Positions 47,556 through 61,100 of a DNA stretch of 64,000 nucleotides are shown piece by piece. This DNA is from Gymnogyps californianus (Eukaryota > Chordata > Aves > Accipitriformes > Cathartidae), in assembly GCF_018139145.2 (NCBI RefSeq), contig NC_059472.1, positions 101,754,877 through 101,818,876 on the forward strand. The letters are read 5' to 3'. A model generated the notes under the pieces. It searched no databases. It was not told the origin of the DNA and saw only the letters and a list, made by a program, of their open reading frames with translations. Numbering within the stretch: position 1 is the first letter of the stretch; each line of letters opens with the position of its first letter. The translations under genes were made by a program, and so were the position numbers.

Positions 47556-50362
47556 CTACAAAATGCACAAAGCTTGCTTATAAAATACATTAAAAAAGTG
47601 TTCCTTACCCTCTTAAACACACTTAGATAAAAGATGACCTATAAGGCCTAATTTGGCTCTTGATTGCTCTGGCACATGGAAGAATTGCCCAAATTAATCT
47701 CACTGATGACCCAAGTGAACTTAAACAACTGAATGGCCTAATCTCATTTACATATAACATTAAAAGGATACAGAATTAAAAACCTGGTCCAAGTCCACTG
47801 AAATTAATGGAAAACTTTCCTTTTTCTTCCCACCCTAGGTGGGAAGGTGAAGTACTTACCAAAACTATTGGTGTTGGGAATACACAATTTCCCTAGAATG
47901 AAAGACTTATACACATGTTTAGAAGTTAGGAAGACAGATGTGGAAGTAAGGCAAGCAATCAGATCCCTGGAATTAATAAGCCTTCCATGGAAAAAAAGAT
48001 CTTTCGACTGTGAGACATGCAGCCAATGCCAAGAGCTACTGAAATAAATGCGTAAAGACATAGGCAAAATGGGAAAGTAAGTCAGCACATCTGTGCCAAT
48101 ACAGCGGTAAAGCTGTAAGTGCATTAATCAGAAGAAAACACTTCCAAGAGGTATCACAGCGATCTAAATACTGAGAACCAACAGTTCCACTGCTAACCTC
48201 ACATACCTTTGAAGATCAGTCTATAGTAAGAAGCAGTTTCAGGCCACACGTTAAGTTTCTACAAGTTCCTTCAATACATGTGTTGTACCATGCAAAAGAA
48301 AGGAGAGGAAAGACTGCAACTAATCCTATTTTCTACCTCCTTTGGCTGCCACCCTTCAGACAAGGGCATGTGCACAGTGACAAATGCCTCAGTCTTCCAC
48401 GTGTCTAGCTATGGCAGCGTGCTGTGGCCAGTAACACATTCAAGAAGATCCAGGTAGACTTGCCTAATTTAGCTAAGACTACCACTGGGGAGTTCCCATC
48501 TCAGGGATCAACGTTCTGGGGAGAGAAAGACTATAATATCTGACAGGGCATCCAAGCAGAAGGACAGATGTTGCTATCTTTCAGACTGTTCCTTAATATT
48601 CTGATAGCGTATTTGTGGGCACATTATAAATACTTCTTAGCTTTTATTAGACAGAACTTACCATAAAGGCATAAAAAAAATATGAATATTATTTTCTAGT
48701 CAAAACACCTGATGCCAGCTGGAATCCCACATCTATCCTCTAATTGGTCAAGCCAAAGGTGTCTTCTATTACTGATTTCCTGAGCCATTTGCTCCAAGTT
48801 TTGATGTCAAGTGGAAGGTAGGTCCACCCAAAGTCTGCAGAAGTATTTGGGATTTAGATTAAAGCCTTCCAGCAATTACATAGAAGTTGTTGAAGTTCAA
48901 AAGCTTGGCCCATAAGCCAAACAAGTTCTTGGAATTTAATTCTATTGGAAAGCTTTTAGTCAGGAAGACTGGAAGACTGAACATCTTTCTGAAGAGAACT
49001 GCTAAACTAACCCTACAAAGCAAATGGACTTAATGTGAAGTATGGTTCATGCGTGATTAACTATGCAAGCAAATCTATCATTGACTTAGCAGGAGAAGGG
49101 TGAGCCTATAAACTAGAAAACTAATGAAAAAAGGAATGGTTCTTAGTAAGTGGTTCTTCCTGCTTTAGGAACAATCTTGCTGATTTTTTTTTTTTCTTTC
49201 TTTTCACAAATAAAGCTTGGGGTTGCAACCTAGCAAATTCCTTAATCATGCAAGTAACGACACTATCCATTATGTATAGTGCAGTGCATATTTGATCAAT
49301 AGCACTGTTTTTGTTAATGCTATATCAACTAAATAAGTAGAAAAATAAAATCCTTGTGGGTATTTTCAGTTGCTGAGTCAGAAAACAAATAAGGTCCAAC
49401 ATCTGCATTTATTTTTGTTCAGTAAAGCTTGCATCTCCCTTCAGGGCTGAGAGCAAGCAAACTGCTGCTAACCATGATAATTACACAGTACTCAGCATGG
49501 TGAGTAGAATAACATTGTAATTGTCCAAGGGTTTGAACAATTTGGACTGATTTTGTATAGTGTATAATTTACAGTAAAGATTCAGAATGTGTTTTCTTTG
49601 CTCCAAGAACACTTTCATCCTTTAGCTCTGGATCATTATCCATGGAGACATGCATCCACAATCAAATTCAATCCAGATGAAGAACATCTGCAAAAATAGA
49701 ATAATTTATTTTATTGACATTTACATTTACATAATTTTATCTGGGTCTGATTCTGCTTGTGACCGTCAAGGTAATATAAAATAACCAAGACCCCATGGAG
49801 TCATTCAGACAAAATAAAAATATGCAAACTCTTGAAATGTTACCGCAATCATAACAAATTAGTGACAGTGACTGAAACAGGGTGAAAGGACTCAAGAAAA
49901 TATTAATGAGCTCTGTGCTTACGTATGGTTTATTTTTCTTCATGAAGCCAGGGCAAGACTTGGTCATATGCAGTTAACATGTTAAGACCCTCATTCTGCA
50001 AAAATCTAAGTGCTTATTTTTACACACTGAAGAGTCACTGGGAAGCAACTGGGACTAATAACAATTGAGAACAGTTATGGATCAGGGTCCATATAATTTC
50101 TGAGTATTAGCTGTGGCGGTGCATAGCAATGGGAACGACGAGTACCAGAGCAATCTTCATTGCCACTGTGTGTAAAGCAGCAGCATGACCTAAAAGTGTT
50201 TTTACTTTTCTCAGAAAGAAACGAACAGTTCAGCACTGTGAATGTACGGTATCATCCTTTATGAGACACAGACAAAAATCTTTACAAAAATAATCAGAAG
50301 TCTTAACAGTGCTCTGTTTTCAATGGCTTTTAAAGACCTATTTTTTGTGAAATGTTTTAATT
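47556..50362. other. Gene-free AT-rich DNA
   Basis: No gene, dated repeat or RNA gene is recognised. A pyrimidine run lies at 49182-49205. Confidence 0.65.
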
Positions 50363-50421
50363 GGGGGAGGAAAAGAAGAAACGGAACCAGGGGGAGGAGA
50401 GGGGAGAAGGAAAGGGAGACG
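50363..50421 (+). repeat. Purine-rich (GA) tract
   Basis: Almost only G and A for 59 bases, with pyrimidines at about 50382, 50387-50388 and 50420. G runs of 5, 5, 4 and 3 occur, but the first loop is over 20 bases, so a quadruplex is less likely than triplex or nuclease-sensitive DNA. Confidence 0.7.
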
Positions 50422-50547
50422 AAATACCTATAAATAAGTTTTCATTTATGCAAATCCAAATTTCCAGCAAATTACAACCCATACATTTCCAATATTAATG
50501 ACTATTTTAAAATCAGTGCAGATTGCATAAAAAATAACAATTAAGGC

Positions 50548-50565
50548 TTTTTTTTTTTTTTTTTT
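50548..50565. repeat. T18 homopolymer
   Basis: Eighteen T in a row. No SINE or LINE body is recognisable at either side, so I do not read it as a retroposon tail. Confidence 0.85.
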
Positions 50566-50737
50566 ACTCCCAGTTAAAAAGTTTCTCATTCAAAAACTAT
50601 CATCTTGAACAGTTGTGTTCCTGACTTGAAACGTGGGACTCCCTCTCAGAGATTCCGCTCCATTCTCATATTGGAGGAAAAAGAGACACTAAAACCAGTA
50701 AGATGTTTTTTTCTTTCTTTCTTTAATGTTTCATGGC

Positions 50738-50822
50738 TGCCATCTATAAAATGGGAATAAGAAATACCTACCCTGCAGGACTCTAATGGGAATTATATAA
50801 GCAGTATTTACGGTATATAAAT
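50738..50822 (+). mobile_element. MIR-like (CORE-SINE) 3' fragment
   Basis: TGCCATCTATAAAATGGGAA, TAAGAAATACCTACCCTGCA, and then GGTATATAAAT match in order the sense 3' part of MIR (TCATCTGTAAAATGGGGATA, AATACCTACC..CA, GCTATATAAAT). The element is short and diverged. A TTTC microsatellite lies just upstream at 50708-50724. Confidence 0.6.
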
Positions 50823-53542
50823 ATATACCTACTTTGAAGAAAGGATTAAAGTAAACATAAATATTCCCAGTATTGTTGCAAAGTTATATTCTCTAGTAAA
50901 GAATTAGGACTGTTTCTAAATCACGGGATTCTTGCCAAAAGGACCTTTCTAACTCTATTGAACTCATTGCTATTAAAGAACATAAAGGGGTGGTGTCTCT
51001 TATCATGCCAGTTGCCAGCTTTTATAATACCACCTCATTACAGTAGTAGGTTAAAAACTAGATCCAGTATCTGCCTTCCTGAAAATTAGGTAGTAGAAAT
51101 ATGTAATAGATGGTTCAAAAATTTCTATATTAAACACCTTCCAACGTTTCTATGTTTAAGGTAATGTCTTAATTGTGTTACGTAAAAGTGAGCAAAATTT
51201 TTCACTCTTTTTAGTTACAATTAATTCTAACAGTTAGAGTAATTATAAAAGAATTTGCCTTTGCGGACTAGATTTTATATAACTGACCTTCAGCTGGATC
51301 ACCCAAAGTCCTTCAACAGTACGATTCACAATATAATTTTTGAAAAGCTTCCTATCAAAATGAACTTCATAGCAGTTACTGGACATAATGTATCAATGGC
51401 ATATAACTAACATTTTATGCTTGGATGGCTTTATGCTACATGATGAAAATGGAGTAAAAAAGTGGATTTTGTATATAAAGCAGTATCCTTCTTCTCAATG
51501 TCAACAAACACTAATCAGATCTGGAAAGCAAGCCTGTGAGCTATTGAGGCTAGGTGACCTTAACATTCAGAAACAGATTTTTCAATTAATTCAACATTCA
51601 TCCTTATGATGCATTTAACATTGTAATGTTGCAAGTCAAAATTTCAGACAAATCTCAGTTTCCAACAGTTGGTCTAATACATTTAAAAGCAGATGCTGCC
51701 AAATTAAGGAACAAATAATGAAAAGTAAGAAGATGGAAGAAAATAAGGGCTACTTGACTACACAAGGTTTTCTCCACATTGTTATAGTTCTGGGGAAATG
51801 GTTCACTTCTTTCACTACTTTCATCACTGCCCACAGCTCTAAAAGGAGGTGATGAAGGACTATAAACAGAAGACAACCATTATTTGCGTTGCTTTCCAAA
51901 CTACCCTCGGCTGCTGTGGCATTGATTTCAGCATTACCTCCTGGAGTGAAAACCCAAAGCACAGATGCAAAACTAAATGGTCCCAAATTGGCTGCTGCAC
52001 TCAGCAACGTTGTTTATCCAACACACATTAGGCGTAAGACTTCCCAAATTACATCAGACCCATAGCATTTACTCAGCAGGAGGTTAAAAACTCCTCCCTA
52101 AGAAAGGAGAGCAAGATCGAATGAAAGACAGCAATCTGATCTAGGCACAAAACATCTCAGGAGACCAACTTCCAATGGGGACATGAGCATTGCGCCTTAT
52201 CTTGTCATAAGCACTAACAGTAAGAATGTCACCATAGGCCACATTCTCCTCTGCTATAGCTAAGCTATTAGATTTACCTATTTATAGATATATATAATAT
52301 ATTTGCATATTCAAACATGCTCTGTGTACAATCAGTCTCTGCTTTATAGCCCACAGGACTTCACATTGCCTTGCTCCCTTTGCAATTCTTCAGAAGAGCG
52401 AAGGCAGGAATGCAATAGGGACACCAAAGTAACCTAATCTTTCTGAGAAGCCCGCCAAAACCTTCACACTGACTTTGGTACCACAGCTCAGCTCCATGGG
52501 AGCAGCAATGCTGGCCCTGTGGTAGCTCCTGGCCCCAGGTGTATTTTTCGCAGAACTCTGCAGCAGTCCAGGTGGAGGAAGCAGACCCTTTTCTCAACCA
52601 GCAAAGCACATCATCTCAAGAAAGAATGTGCTCATAAACAAGCTACCAAACTGCACTCCTCACACCCATCCTTTCTTCAATAAAAGGAGCAATTTTAGTT
52701 TACTGAATACACTCTAGCGTGGTGCACCCAGGATGCAGGGTTCCCTCTCTGTCCTGGGTGATGCAATATATAGCTTTCAAAATGAAGGAACATACCAGAG
52801 GACAGAAAGTGGGAGGGAACACCTCCCTCCCACTGAATAGAAGTATGTAATCAAGGTGTTTCTGGGCACAACAGGAAACCAAATTTTAAGTAGCCCAAGG
52901 CTTACCTTAATACTAATAAAATAACTAACATAAAATAGAAGCTCTTATAAATATCATTTGCCTCCATGGCTGCAGAGGCAACTGAGCAGGATTCAGGGAA
53001 TTTGTATTTCAGATACCTGAAATCCTATGCTAGATCCTAAACAAAAATTTTTTTAGGTTCTGATTTGAAACCTCTAATGATTCTCAAATCCATTCCAGTG
53101 AAGGGAATAAGAATCAGAAAACCTGGAAGGTAAATTTCCCAGAGCTCCTCAGGTTCTGTCCACCTCCCCCAGGTTTTCTGGCAGGAGGATATGGCTCTAT
53201 ATTTGCCCGGCATTTCGTGCTCTTCAGTAACGCTGAAGTTCCTTTTGCTTGAGAAAATTCTAATCATAAATTGAAGACAGTCCACAGGGTTAAAAAAAAA
53301 TACCTGCTGAGTTCTTGCATCAAAACATACTGAAGTTCAGGAGGGTTGGGATCTGGCCCAGAAAACTTGATTGCAGAGCAGGATTGTATTTATGTCAGCT
53401 TTGCAGAAACCAACATTTCAAATTCTGATAGAAGACCTTCATATCTACATTGTACATTAAGCAGTCTGTTGTCTGAAAAATTATGCCAGTTAAAAGAAAA
53501 CTGTTTTCTTAATTATCTCAACCCTTTCTAACCCACACAGTC

Positions 53543-53559
53543 TTTTTTTTTTTTTTTTT
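53543..53559. repeat. T17 homopolymer
   Basis: Seventeen T in a row, with no recognisable element attached. Confidence 0.85.
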
Positions 53560-55037
53560 AAATGAGGCTCAACCTGTGGGGTTCAGTGTTGTTTATTTTC
53601 TGAGAAAGGGAGAGGAGAAAGACTGGGGTTTTTTAATATGTGACAAAAATGATGGATCTGCGAGGGGCTTTTTTGGAAGAGTTTTGGGATACATGCAACA
53701 AAGTAGCTCCCAAAGGACAGAAGGAAATTGCTCACAGAGAGATTTTTCATGTCAACCTTTTTTTCCAGGATATGACTCTTCTGGTAAAGTTAAATAACCC
53801 TTTCATGTGGACTTTCAGTAATGGAAAGTTTAACACTTAGCTAGGTCACTGCTACATTGAAAGGCTATGATAGGTCAGATACTCAGCTGCTATAATTCAG
53901 CATAACTCCACTGAAAACACTTATTCCAACACAACTTCACTGTTTACAGTAGCTAAAAGCCTGGATGCAAATCTTGCAGAAACAAAACATCCACTTAAAA
54001 TAACCCTCCTCTTCATTCCTACCAAAGCCTTGATTCATGGGTGCTTTGAACACACAGTAGGAAGTCAATACCTCTTTGCCTTCCTCATTCATGAAACCCC
54101 ATTATTTTTGATGCAGTTTACTTTTAGTGAACTGGCTTGAGGCAATTAGCTTTGAAATCAATTTGGTAAACAACCTTCTCCTCCATCGTCTTCTTGTCGC
54201 AGTTATCTTTTCCCTGTCTTATATGACACCGATAGCAGGTGCACTGTGCCAATTCCACATGTCCACTTCCCTAGACACAAACCTTCTGAGATTCAGATAT
54301 GTGTTTCAGCAGGGAAGTTGAAAGTAACAGTGACATTAGCTTCTGTAACGGTAGTAAAAAAAAAAAAAAGTGTGAAGCAAGCAGAAACTAGTTTTGAACT
54401 ATTTTTTTCAAGAAGCTACAAATGGGCTGTTCAACAAGTGACCGGCTGAAGTCACAGAAGTGCTACACATTGATCCCTGGCAGAGAAAAAAATCACTTGC
54501 TGTGTTAAAACCCATTTCTTCTACGTCTCTCCAGAAACCACAAATGAGCTATTAGAAATAGGACAGCTTTCCATGGCAAGAGCAAACGGTACCACAGGCT
54601 GCTCCTCAGTATCTCATTTTCTCCTCTCAGAAGCATTTGATGCAGATCTGAAAGCTCCTAGCTCAGTTTGGGATGGCCTTTTTTTCAAGAATCTGTCATA
54701 CGTTGTATTATTCACTGGTGTGTTTTGTAACACCAGGCTACAATGCAATGAGGGTATTTCACGTTTACATGAAAGCAACAGAAGCTAAACTTTGCCTTTT
54801 AAGCTTTTGTTCTATTGCTGCAAAGTTGTGTTTTGAAGTAATTACTCAAATATGAATCAAAGGGCAAACTATGCTGGGCACTGGAGCTAATGAACATGAA
54901 TCCACAACAGGGCACAGCAAAATGAGAATTCTGATTTACATACATTTCTTGTTGCTAGCTGGACTTCTGACTCCAGATTCAAGTGCCTAGTGTGCCTTAG
55001 AGCCATGATTCTTGAAGTGTAAGTTAAAATAAATATT

Positions 55038-55053
55038 AAAAAAAAAAAAAAAA
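55038..55053. repeat. A16 homopolymer
   Basis: Sixteen A in a row after AAATATT. The sequence upstream is not recognised as a retroposed gene. Confidence 0.85.
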
Positions 55054-57887
55054 GATCTGTGTTACCTTTCAACTAGGCACAACTGCTTGCACGCAGCACT
55101 GAGCAGGAGAGGCTCCAGCCAAGGCTCTACAGAAAGCTCTTGAGGACAAACAGCAGATTGCACCAGACAAGTCAATTCTTTTGACAGAAGTAACACATAT
55201 AAAAAGAGAGTAACAAAAAGCCTCATCCATAGGCCACCAAAACCAATGGGGCCTTAACTAGCCTATGGATTACGCTTTATGGATTAACATGGATTATTAC
55301 AAATATAAGGCTTGCATCAACTCACAAATAAATTTAGAAGGTGTTTGTGCCAAATTTTAATATCTTGACTTCCTCTTTCAATAGTGTTTTGGGCAAAAAG
55401 AAAAATATTAATTTACCTATTCATTCTCATTGTCAAACATTAAGGTTAAAGCCTTTCAGGGCAACATTTTTCAGTGCTGAACACTTACATATTCCAATGA
55501 CTTCTTAGAAGTGTTGTTATTATCTTTCCATTACAGCTGTCCTCCTTCCTTAAGGTAATGTATATATGTACTTGACTGCAATTGGAAGGGAGACCCATAT
55601 GCAGCAGGTTGTGAGTAATCCAACATTTCAGCATTTTCATAATTTGCTGGAGACATAGCTCAACTCAACTGCTTTTTCAGTAAGACTGATGTAGCTGAAA
55701 CTAGGCAGACATTACGAGCCAAACTGTTATACGGCACAAGTGCCTCAATCTGTTTGTTTGAATCTTAAGTTTCACTAAGTGAGAAGCAAAGAGGCTAGAT
55801 TACGCATACAACATGGCCACAATATGTATTTTACCCGTAAGGAATTTCATCTGGGAGGCCCTTGTCACAAAGTGTATGAGATGCTTTTCACATTGGATAA
55901 TCTAAGGAAAATATGTGGGGAGACAGCAGGGAACATCCTCTTAACTAACAGTGGAAAGAGAAGAAAAAGAAATAGTGTTACACCTAATGGTTAAAATATT
56001 TGTTTTGCCTATAATGGTAGCCTTGCCTTTTCATTTCATTTTAATTTTTATTCATTTTGTATGTACAACAACTCTTCTTAGAACCATCCAAGAGCATAAG
56101 TACCTAAAGTTAAAACTTTAACTTTAAAAACTTTGAAGAATTGAAATTTGCAACTCATATTTTTAGTGCTTTGATCATTTTAAATAATCTTTACACCCAT
56201 TCTCCAAGAACTCCAGTATTTCAGTTTTCTACTAGAAAAACATCTGTAAATCTATAGTTAGAGAGTAATGTGGGAGATCCTATGGCAATTTGCTAGGACT
56301 ATTTCCAGCATTAAGTTATTTTCTTTAACTTGACTTCAGTTCTTCTATGATCAAAAATACCCAGCTTAGCAGGAAAAATCTGTTTTCAGAGCTTCAGTAT
56401 TTCTAATATCACCCAGGCAAATACCAAATTTACAGAGTGGTAGACAGGATATCTCCCATGGGTTCAGTCCCATTGTATTTAACTGTGCAGTGGCCAGTGG
56501 TATTCTCAGTATGCATTGGAAATGTGGATAAATACCACTGACATTACTAATGCACTCTAGATTTATACATACAGCTGAGAATAGAACTAGACAACAAATT
56601 CTTTTCTGAGATTGTTCAACTTTAATTTATCAAAGCAGACATTTTCACTCCCTCTAATCATCTTGTCTCACTGATGTTTCTCAAGCAGGTAATTTATGGT
56701 ATTATTCACATGCTTAAGACTTCCAGTGACTCAGTAAATATCTATTCCTTCAGTGATAAATAGTACTAAGAAAAAACAGCATGGCAATATCAAAAACAAT
56801 TCCCAATACCATGATGTTTCATTAGAAAGAAATTGCTTCATTTTTTCTTACAAAATAATCAAGAGAAAATGAAGACAGTAAACATCCTAAGGAATGCAAA
56901 ATGTAGAACTAACACAGCCTAGCATACTTGGGTTAAAAAGTTATGACGGAAATGCAAACTGGAAGAGACATATTCACTGCAAGAAATTCACAGATGAACC
57001 GTGATTGCTCCCTAAAGACTTCAGACAGGTAGAAGGCAAAGGTATAAGGACACATTTACAGAAGGATACATATGATGAAGAGGGAAAGAGAAATAAATTA
57101 TACAGCAAATAAAACAGATCCTCTTTGTCCCACATCTAAAGCATCACACCGTGTGAAATTACGGCTAACAGCCATGAAGTCCAGAAAATGAGTTCTGTAT
57201 ATAGGATAGAAAAAAAGATTTGCCAGCCTTTACAGAAATTCATATCACAGAATTGGCCACATGAACTTATTAGAAGGAACCTTAATCCATTAAACAGAGT
57301 TGCAAAAAACAGCATTTAGGAGGAAAAGTATAGTTCCACTCCATTGTTCTCCTGGGCCAGTCCTCAGCACCATAAAACATTATGCCAAGAAAGAAACAAC
57401 CCATGCTGGGGATCCCACAATCCCCCATCAGGATGTAAGTAACTCCCACTGCATGTCCACGTTGCAGGGAGAATACTCTTGCTCACTTTGGGACACAGAC
57501 TTAGGTGGAGTCCCTAGACGGACTTAGGTAAATTTTATATGTAGCAGTTGAGCTGAAATAGTTTTGAGGTGGCAAAGAGATGTCCTACTTAGTTAAGATA
57601 AATACCCAAAACCTAAAGGTCAGGACCACATCAAACACAGATAGCAAGCATATTCTTGGCTGTTTCTGTCCCTTGGGCATCCAAAGACCCCAAAGCCTCC
57701 CAAAGGCTTCTGAGTGGTGGACAAGAAGTGCGGCACCTGTGGAATAGAACAAACTGGAGAGAAACTTCTGCACATCCATTCCCAGATCTGCAAGGTTTCA
57801 AAATGCCAGCAGTGAAAACGTCATCAAAATTAACGTGCCAGATTAAATTTTCTGGAGATCAGGAAATGCTAAAATATGCTGCACTAG

Positions 57888-57937
57888 AAGCAGTAAATAC
57901 AAGTAAATAATACAAGTGGTAAATACGAGTAAACTAA
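57888..57937. repeat. Imperfect short tandem repeat of an AGTAAATAC-like unit
   Basis: Variants of AGTAAATAC / AAGTAAATA occur four times in about 50 bp, directly left of the hAT-like end. This may be local slippage that erased the left target duplication. Confidence 0.5.
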
Positions 57938-57940
57938 AGC

Positions 57941-58193
57941 CAGTATTTCTCAACTTTCATTTGAAGGACCACCTAAGCTTTTGAAAGGAAACCACAGACC
58001 ATCTTAAAACAGTCTTGTCATGTTGCTTCTCATTTCTAAGCAAAATTAGGCCCTGCTTTGAATGTTCAATTATTACTTTCGCTATTTTTAACTTGTGGTT
58101 ATATATGAGCCCATAAATTTCCTGGGAGATCTTTTTCTTGACATCATAGTCAAGTTATAATGCCTTACGGACCACAGCATACAAAGAATGCTG
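57941..58193 (+). mobile_element. Possible ancient hAT-like DNA transposon remnant
   Basis: A 253-bp stretch begins CAGTATTTCTCAACTTTC and ends AAAGAATGCTG, so the ends CAGTATTCTT-type and its complement CAGCATTCTT are imperfect inverted repeats. A GGACCAC block lies about 25 bases inside each end, a layout typical of the non-autonomous hAT elements of amniotes (CAGTGGTTCTCAA...GGACCAC). No 8-bp target duplication survives: ACTAAAGC on the left and CCTTAGAC on the right differ. The orientation is arbitrary. Confidence 0.38.
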
Positions 58194-61100
58194 CCTTAGA
58201 CAAAGAGAGGCCATAAACTCTATGACAAACTTTGTGTGCAATTGCTATTGATGACAACATTCAGCATTTTTTTCTTAATAACAGCCTTTAAAAACATCTA
58301 TATAGATGGAATAAGTTTGGTGTTTATGTAAGCAGTAACAGCAAGACTTAAGCACAACTAGGACAGGGGAAACGCATTATTTTTACTTTCCACATAAAAG
58401 GAATGTCAAATATCATATATACAAGATGTAGTATATGAATTATACTTTCATTATTTTCAACTGAACCATAAGGCTATGCATGTGTATCTTTTTTGTCCTT
58501 AGGACTTTGAGGTTGCCACTGCTGCTGTAATTTGAAATACAAATGCTCTTTCAGATCTAGGATCTCAATCCCTTGTTGGAGGAAGTATTTTGGAAGTTTC
58601 CAACCCACTTACCTGGCAGGGACATTCTTAATCAAATGAGGCTGACAGCTAACAAGTGTGTGGGGAACTGGAAATTCTTTCAGTGCCCAGAGAACTTTAC
58701 ATTTCCCACCTCTGGTTCCTGTATTGCAGTTCTGCACACTAGTGTTGCACTACATCTGAGGAAGGGAAACGATGCTATTTTTGCATAGAAATCTGCATCC
58801 TTCTAACTTTCAGCTTCACATTTATCTGAAGAAAGAATGTCTCACATGATTTGATTCTACAGGCAGCTGAGAGTAAAATCTTTTCTGTCATGCTTCATTG
58901 TGAATGACAATGCTTATAATATCTCTGTAAGATGTAATTTTTTCATGTCAATAGAAAGTTGATATTCATAATCCAAGCAATAATTATCCTTTGTAAGTGC
59001 CCTTGTTTTTGGCTGCCACTCTCATTACGGCTGTTTCAATTCACCATCTCCAGTCTGTAGAGAAAAAAATGGAGCTATTTACTCCAATGGAGATGGGAGA
59101 AAAGAGATTTTTGTTGTATGGAAAAAAAGTGTAAAAAGCTGGGGGGGTTAATACTATTAGCCTAGTGCTTGAAGTTTTTCCCTTCTTTGAATTTATTCCT
59201 ATTGTTCTGAAAAAAACAAAAATGTATTTGCATCAAAGAGGGGGACATTCTAACTCCTCCATACATCATTTCATTTTTTGTTGCACTTCTTGTTTATTTG
59301 CAGAGAGTGGGCTGTAAAACTTCCTCTTCGAGTAGATTCTTTACTGAAAATAGTTTACCTGCTTGGAGAAAGGCAATTAACTTTGATTTATAAGCCCTAA
59401 CTAAAAGGCATGGCATCACATTGTTCTGTATGTGTATAAGAACCCATCCGTACAGAATATGGGGCAGGGGGTGGGAAGGGATTTACTTTTAACTGTTATT
59501 GAACAACTGACCTAAAGCCCGAGGACTCTAACTTGATATTTTTAGCATTACACATACATGTAGCTTTGTCTTGTCTTCTTACATTGTTACACTTATAGCT
59601 CCAGGGAAAGCATACTCTACTTATTATCCAGTTGTTAAGATGCACCCACAGCTCCACATTATTTGTGAGCAGGCTTAACTCCTGCTTTTCTATCTATTTT
59701 ATTTATTGCCATGAGTTATTAGGAAGTAGACTTTTACACCTGCTCAGAATACCTGCGCAAACTAAAAGCCATTTCAATCCAGCAAACATGATAGGCAAGT
59801 AGACTCTATTGCAAGAAGTGGCCTTCTGCTGACCTACAACAGAAGATCGCACAGTCAGATGTGTCTTCCCAGCAGGCAGCTTCCAAGGATGCTGTCACAA
59901 TGGGTTTGACAAACATTCTAATCCTCCGTTGTTTATCCTTTGTTAGAAAAGCAAAAGCTCTAAAAGAAACACAAAATTTGTACCGTGTACACAGAGAGAA
60001 AAAAAATCCAGTCTTTCATCCGTCATATAGATTGCTATGCAAAGGTTCACTTAGTGTAACAAAGCATACAGGGCAAGATATCCTTATCCGTCACCTCTCT
60101 AAGATTAACTGCAAGTACATCTCCTGCTGTTTCTCTGATATGAAACCACCATAAACGTTCCTCTTTTCCTGTTAGTGTATCTCAAATGGCAGATAAGGGG
60201 AAAACTTACCAGAAATATGAGAAAAAGTAAACAGTGTGAATATCATAATTCTCTGATAGGCCTTACTGGTAGCTTCTCACAAAATGGCAGCTACCTCTTC
60301 TGGGAGTGCCTACTGGTGCTTAAATGGGTCCTGTTCCAGAGCAGAGTTAACTGTCTATAAAGATGGAGCAATTGTAATAATTAGTAAAACAGTACTTTAG
60401 TGAAGTGATAAGGTCAGAAATGAAGCTCATCTTCAATGTAGAAATGCATCATATTTAATTTCTTCATATAATAAACATCAAAATATAATATATTATATAT
60501 AAGCCACAAATCGGATATTTATATTCAGTACCTTTAGCTGAAAGCACAAGAACCGTATTTCAAAAGGGCAGTGCTCCTGAGGTTTTCTTCACACCCCAAC
60601 TTGGTAGGATGAAGGGGAGTAGAGATGTCTGAAATACTCAATTAAAAACCCTGCAAACTACTTTCTTCCCCTGGGAAGTGCCAACAGCATACCCAGACTC
60701 TGGATCAGCCTCCGAATTTTATTTACTTCTCCCGTGCAAAGCAATTTCCCCTGATCACAACAACGATTCCAGCATCTGCCCCCCAAACCCTTACTTTCTT
60801 AGCTCTTTCTCTCAGCTGAGCCACCTTCCAGCAAGCAAATAGCTGGTCAGTAATCAGCCTCTTTGGTGGGCTTGCTAGTTGTGAGAAAGGCCATAATGTT
60901 GGAGATTTGCCCAGCAAAACATACACCACAACCCTTCCTCTGCCTTGTCTGATTCTGATTTGCACCCAGTGCAAAAAAATCAGTGCAAACCTACTGTTGT
61001 TGATTAACTGATCTTTTTTCTATATGCGGTCACTTGTTGTTCATTACCATAACTATATGTTTCGGTCTCCTGAGGGAAGATAACTTGACAGCATGGTGCT

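Larger units (their letters stand above)
50823..57887. other. Gene-free AT-rich DNA
   Basis: Only homopolymers (listed) and motif-free open frames under 90 codons. A stretch near 57243-57290 begins like an antisense CR1 end (TATCACAGAATTG) but does not continue as one. Confidence 0.65.

Noticed and set aside
57243..57300. Start resembling the antisense 3' end of CR1 (TATCACAGAATTG...AAGGAACCTT)
   Set aside because: Only two short words match and the CR1 tail order is not kept after about 40 bases.
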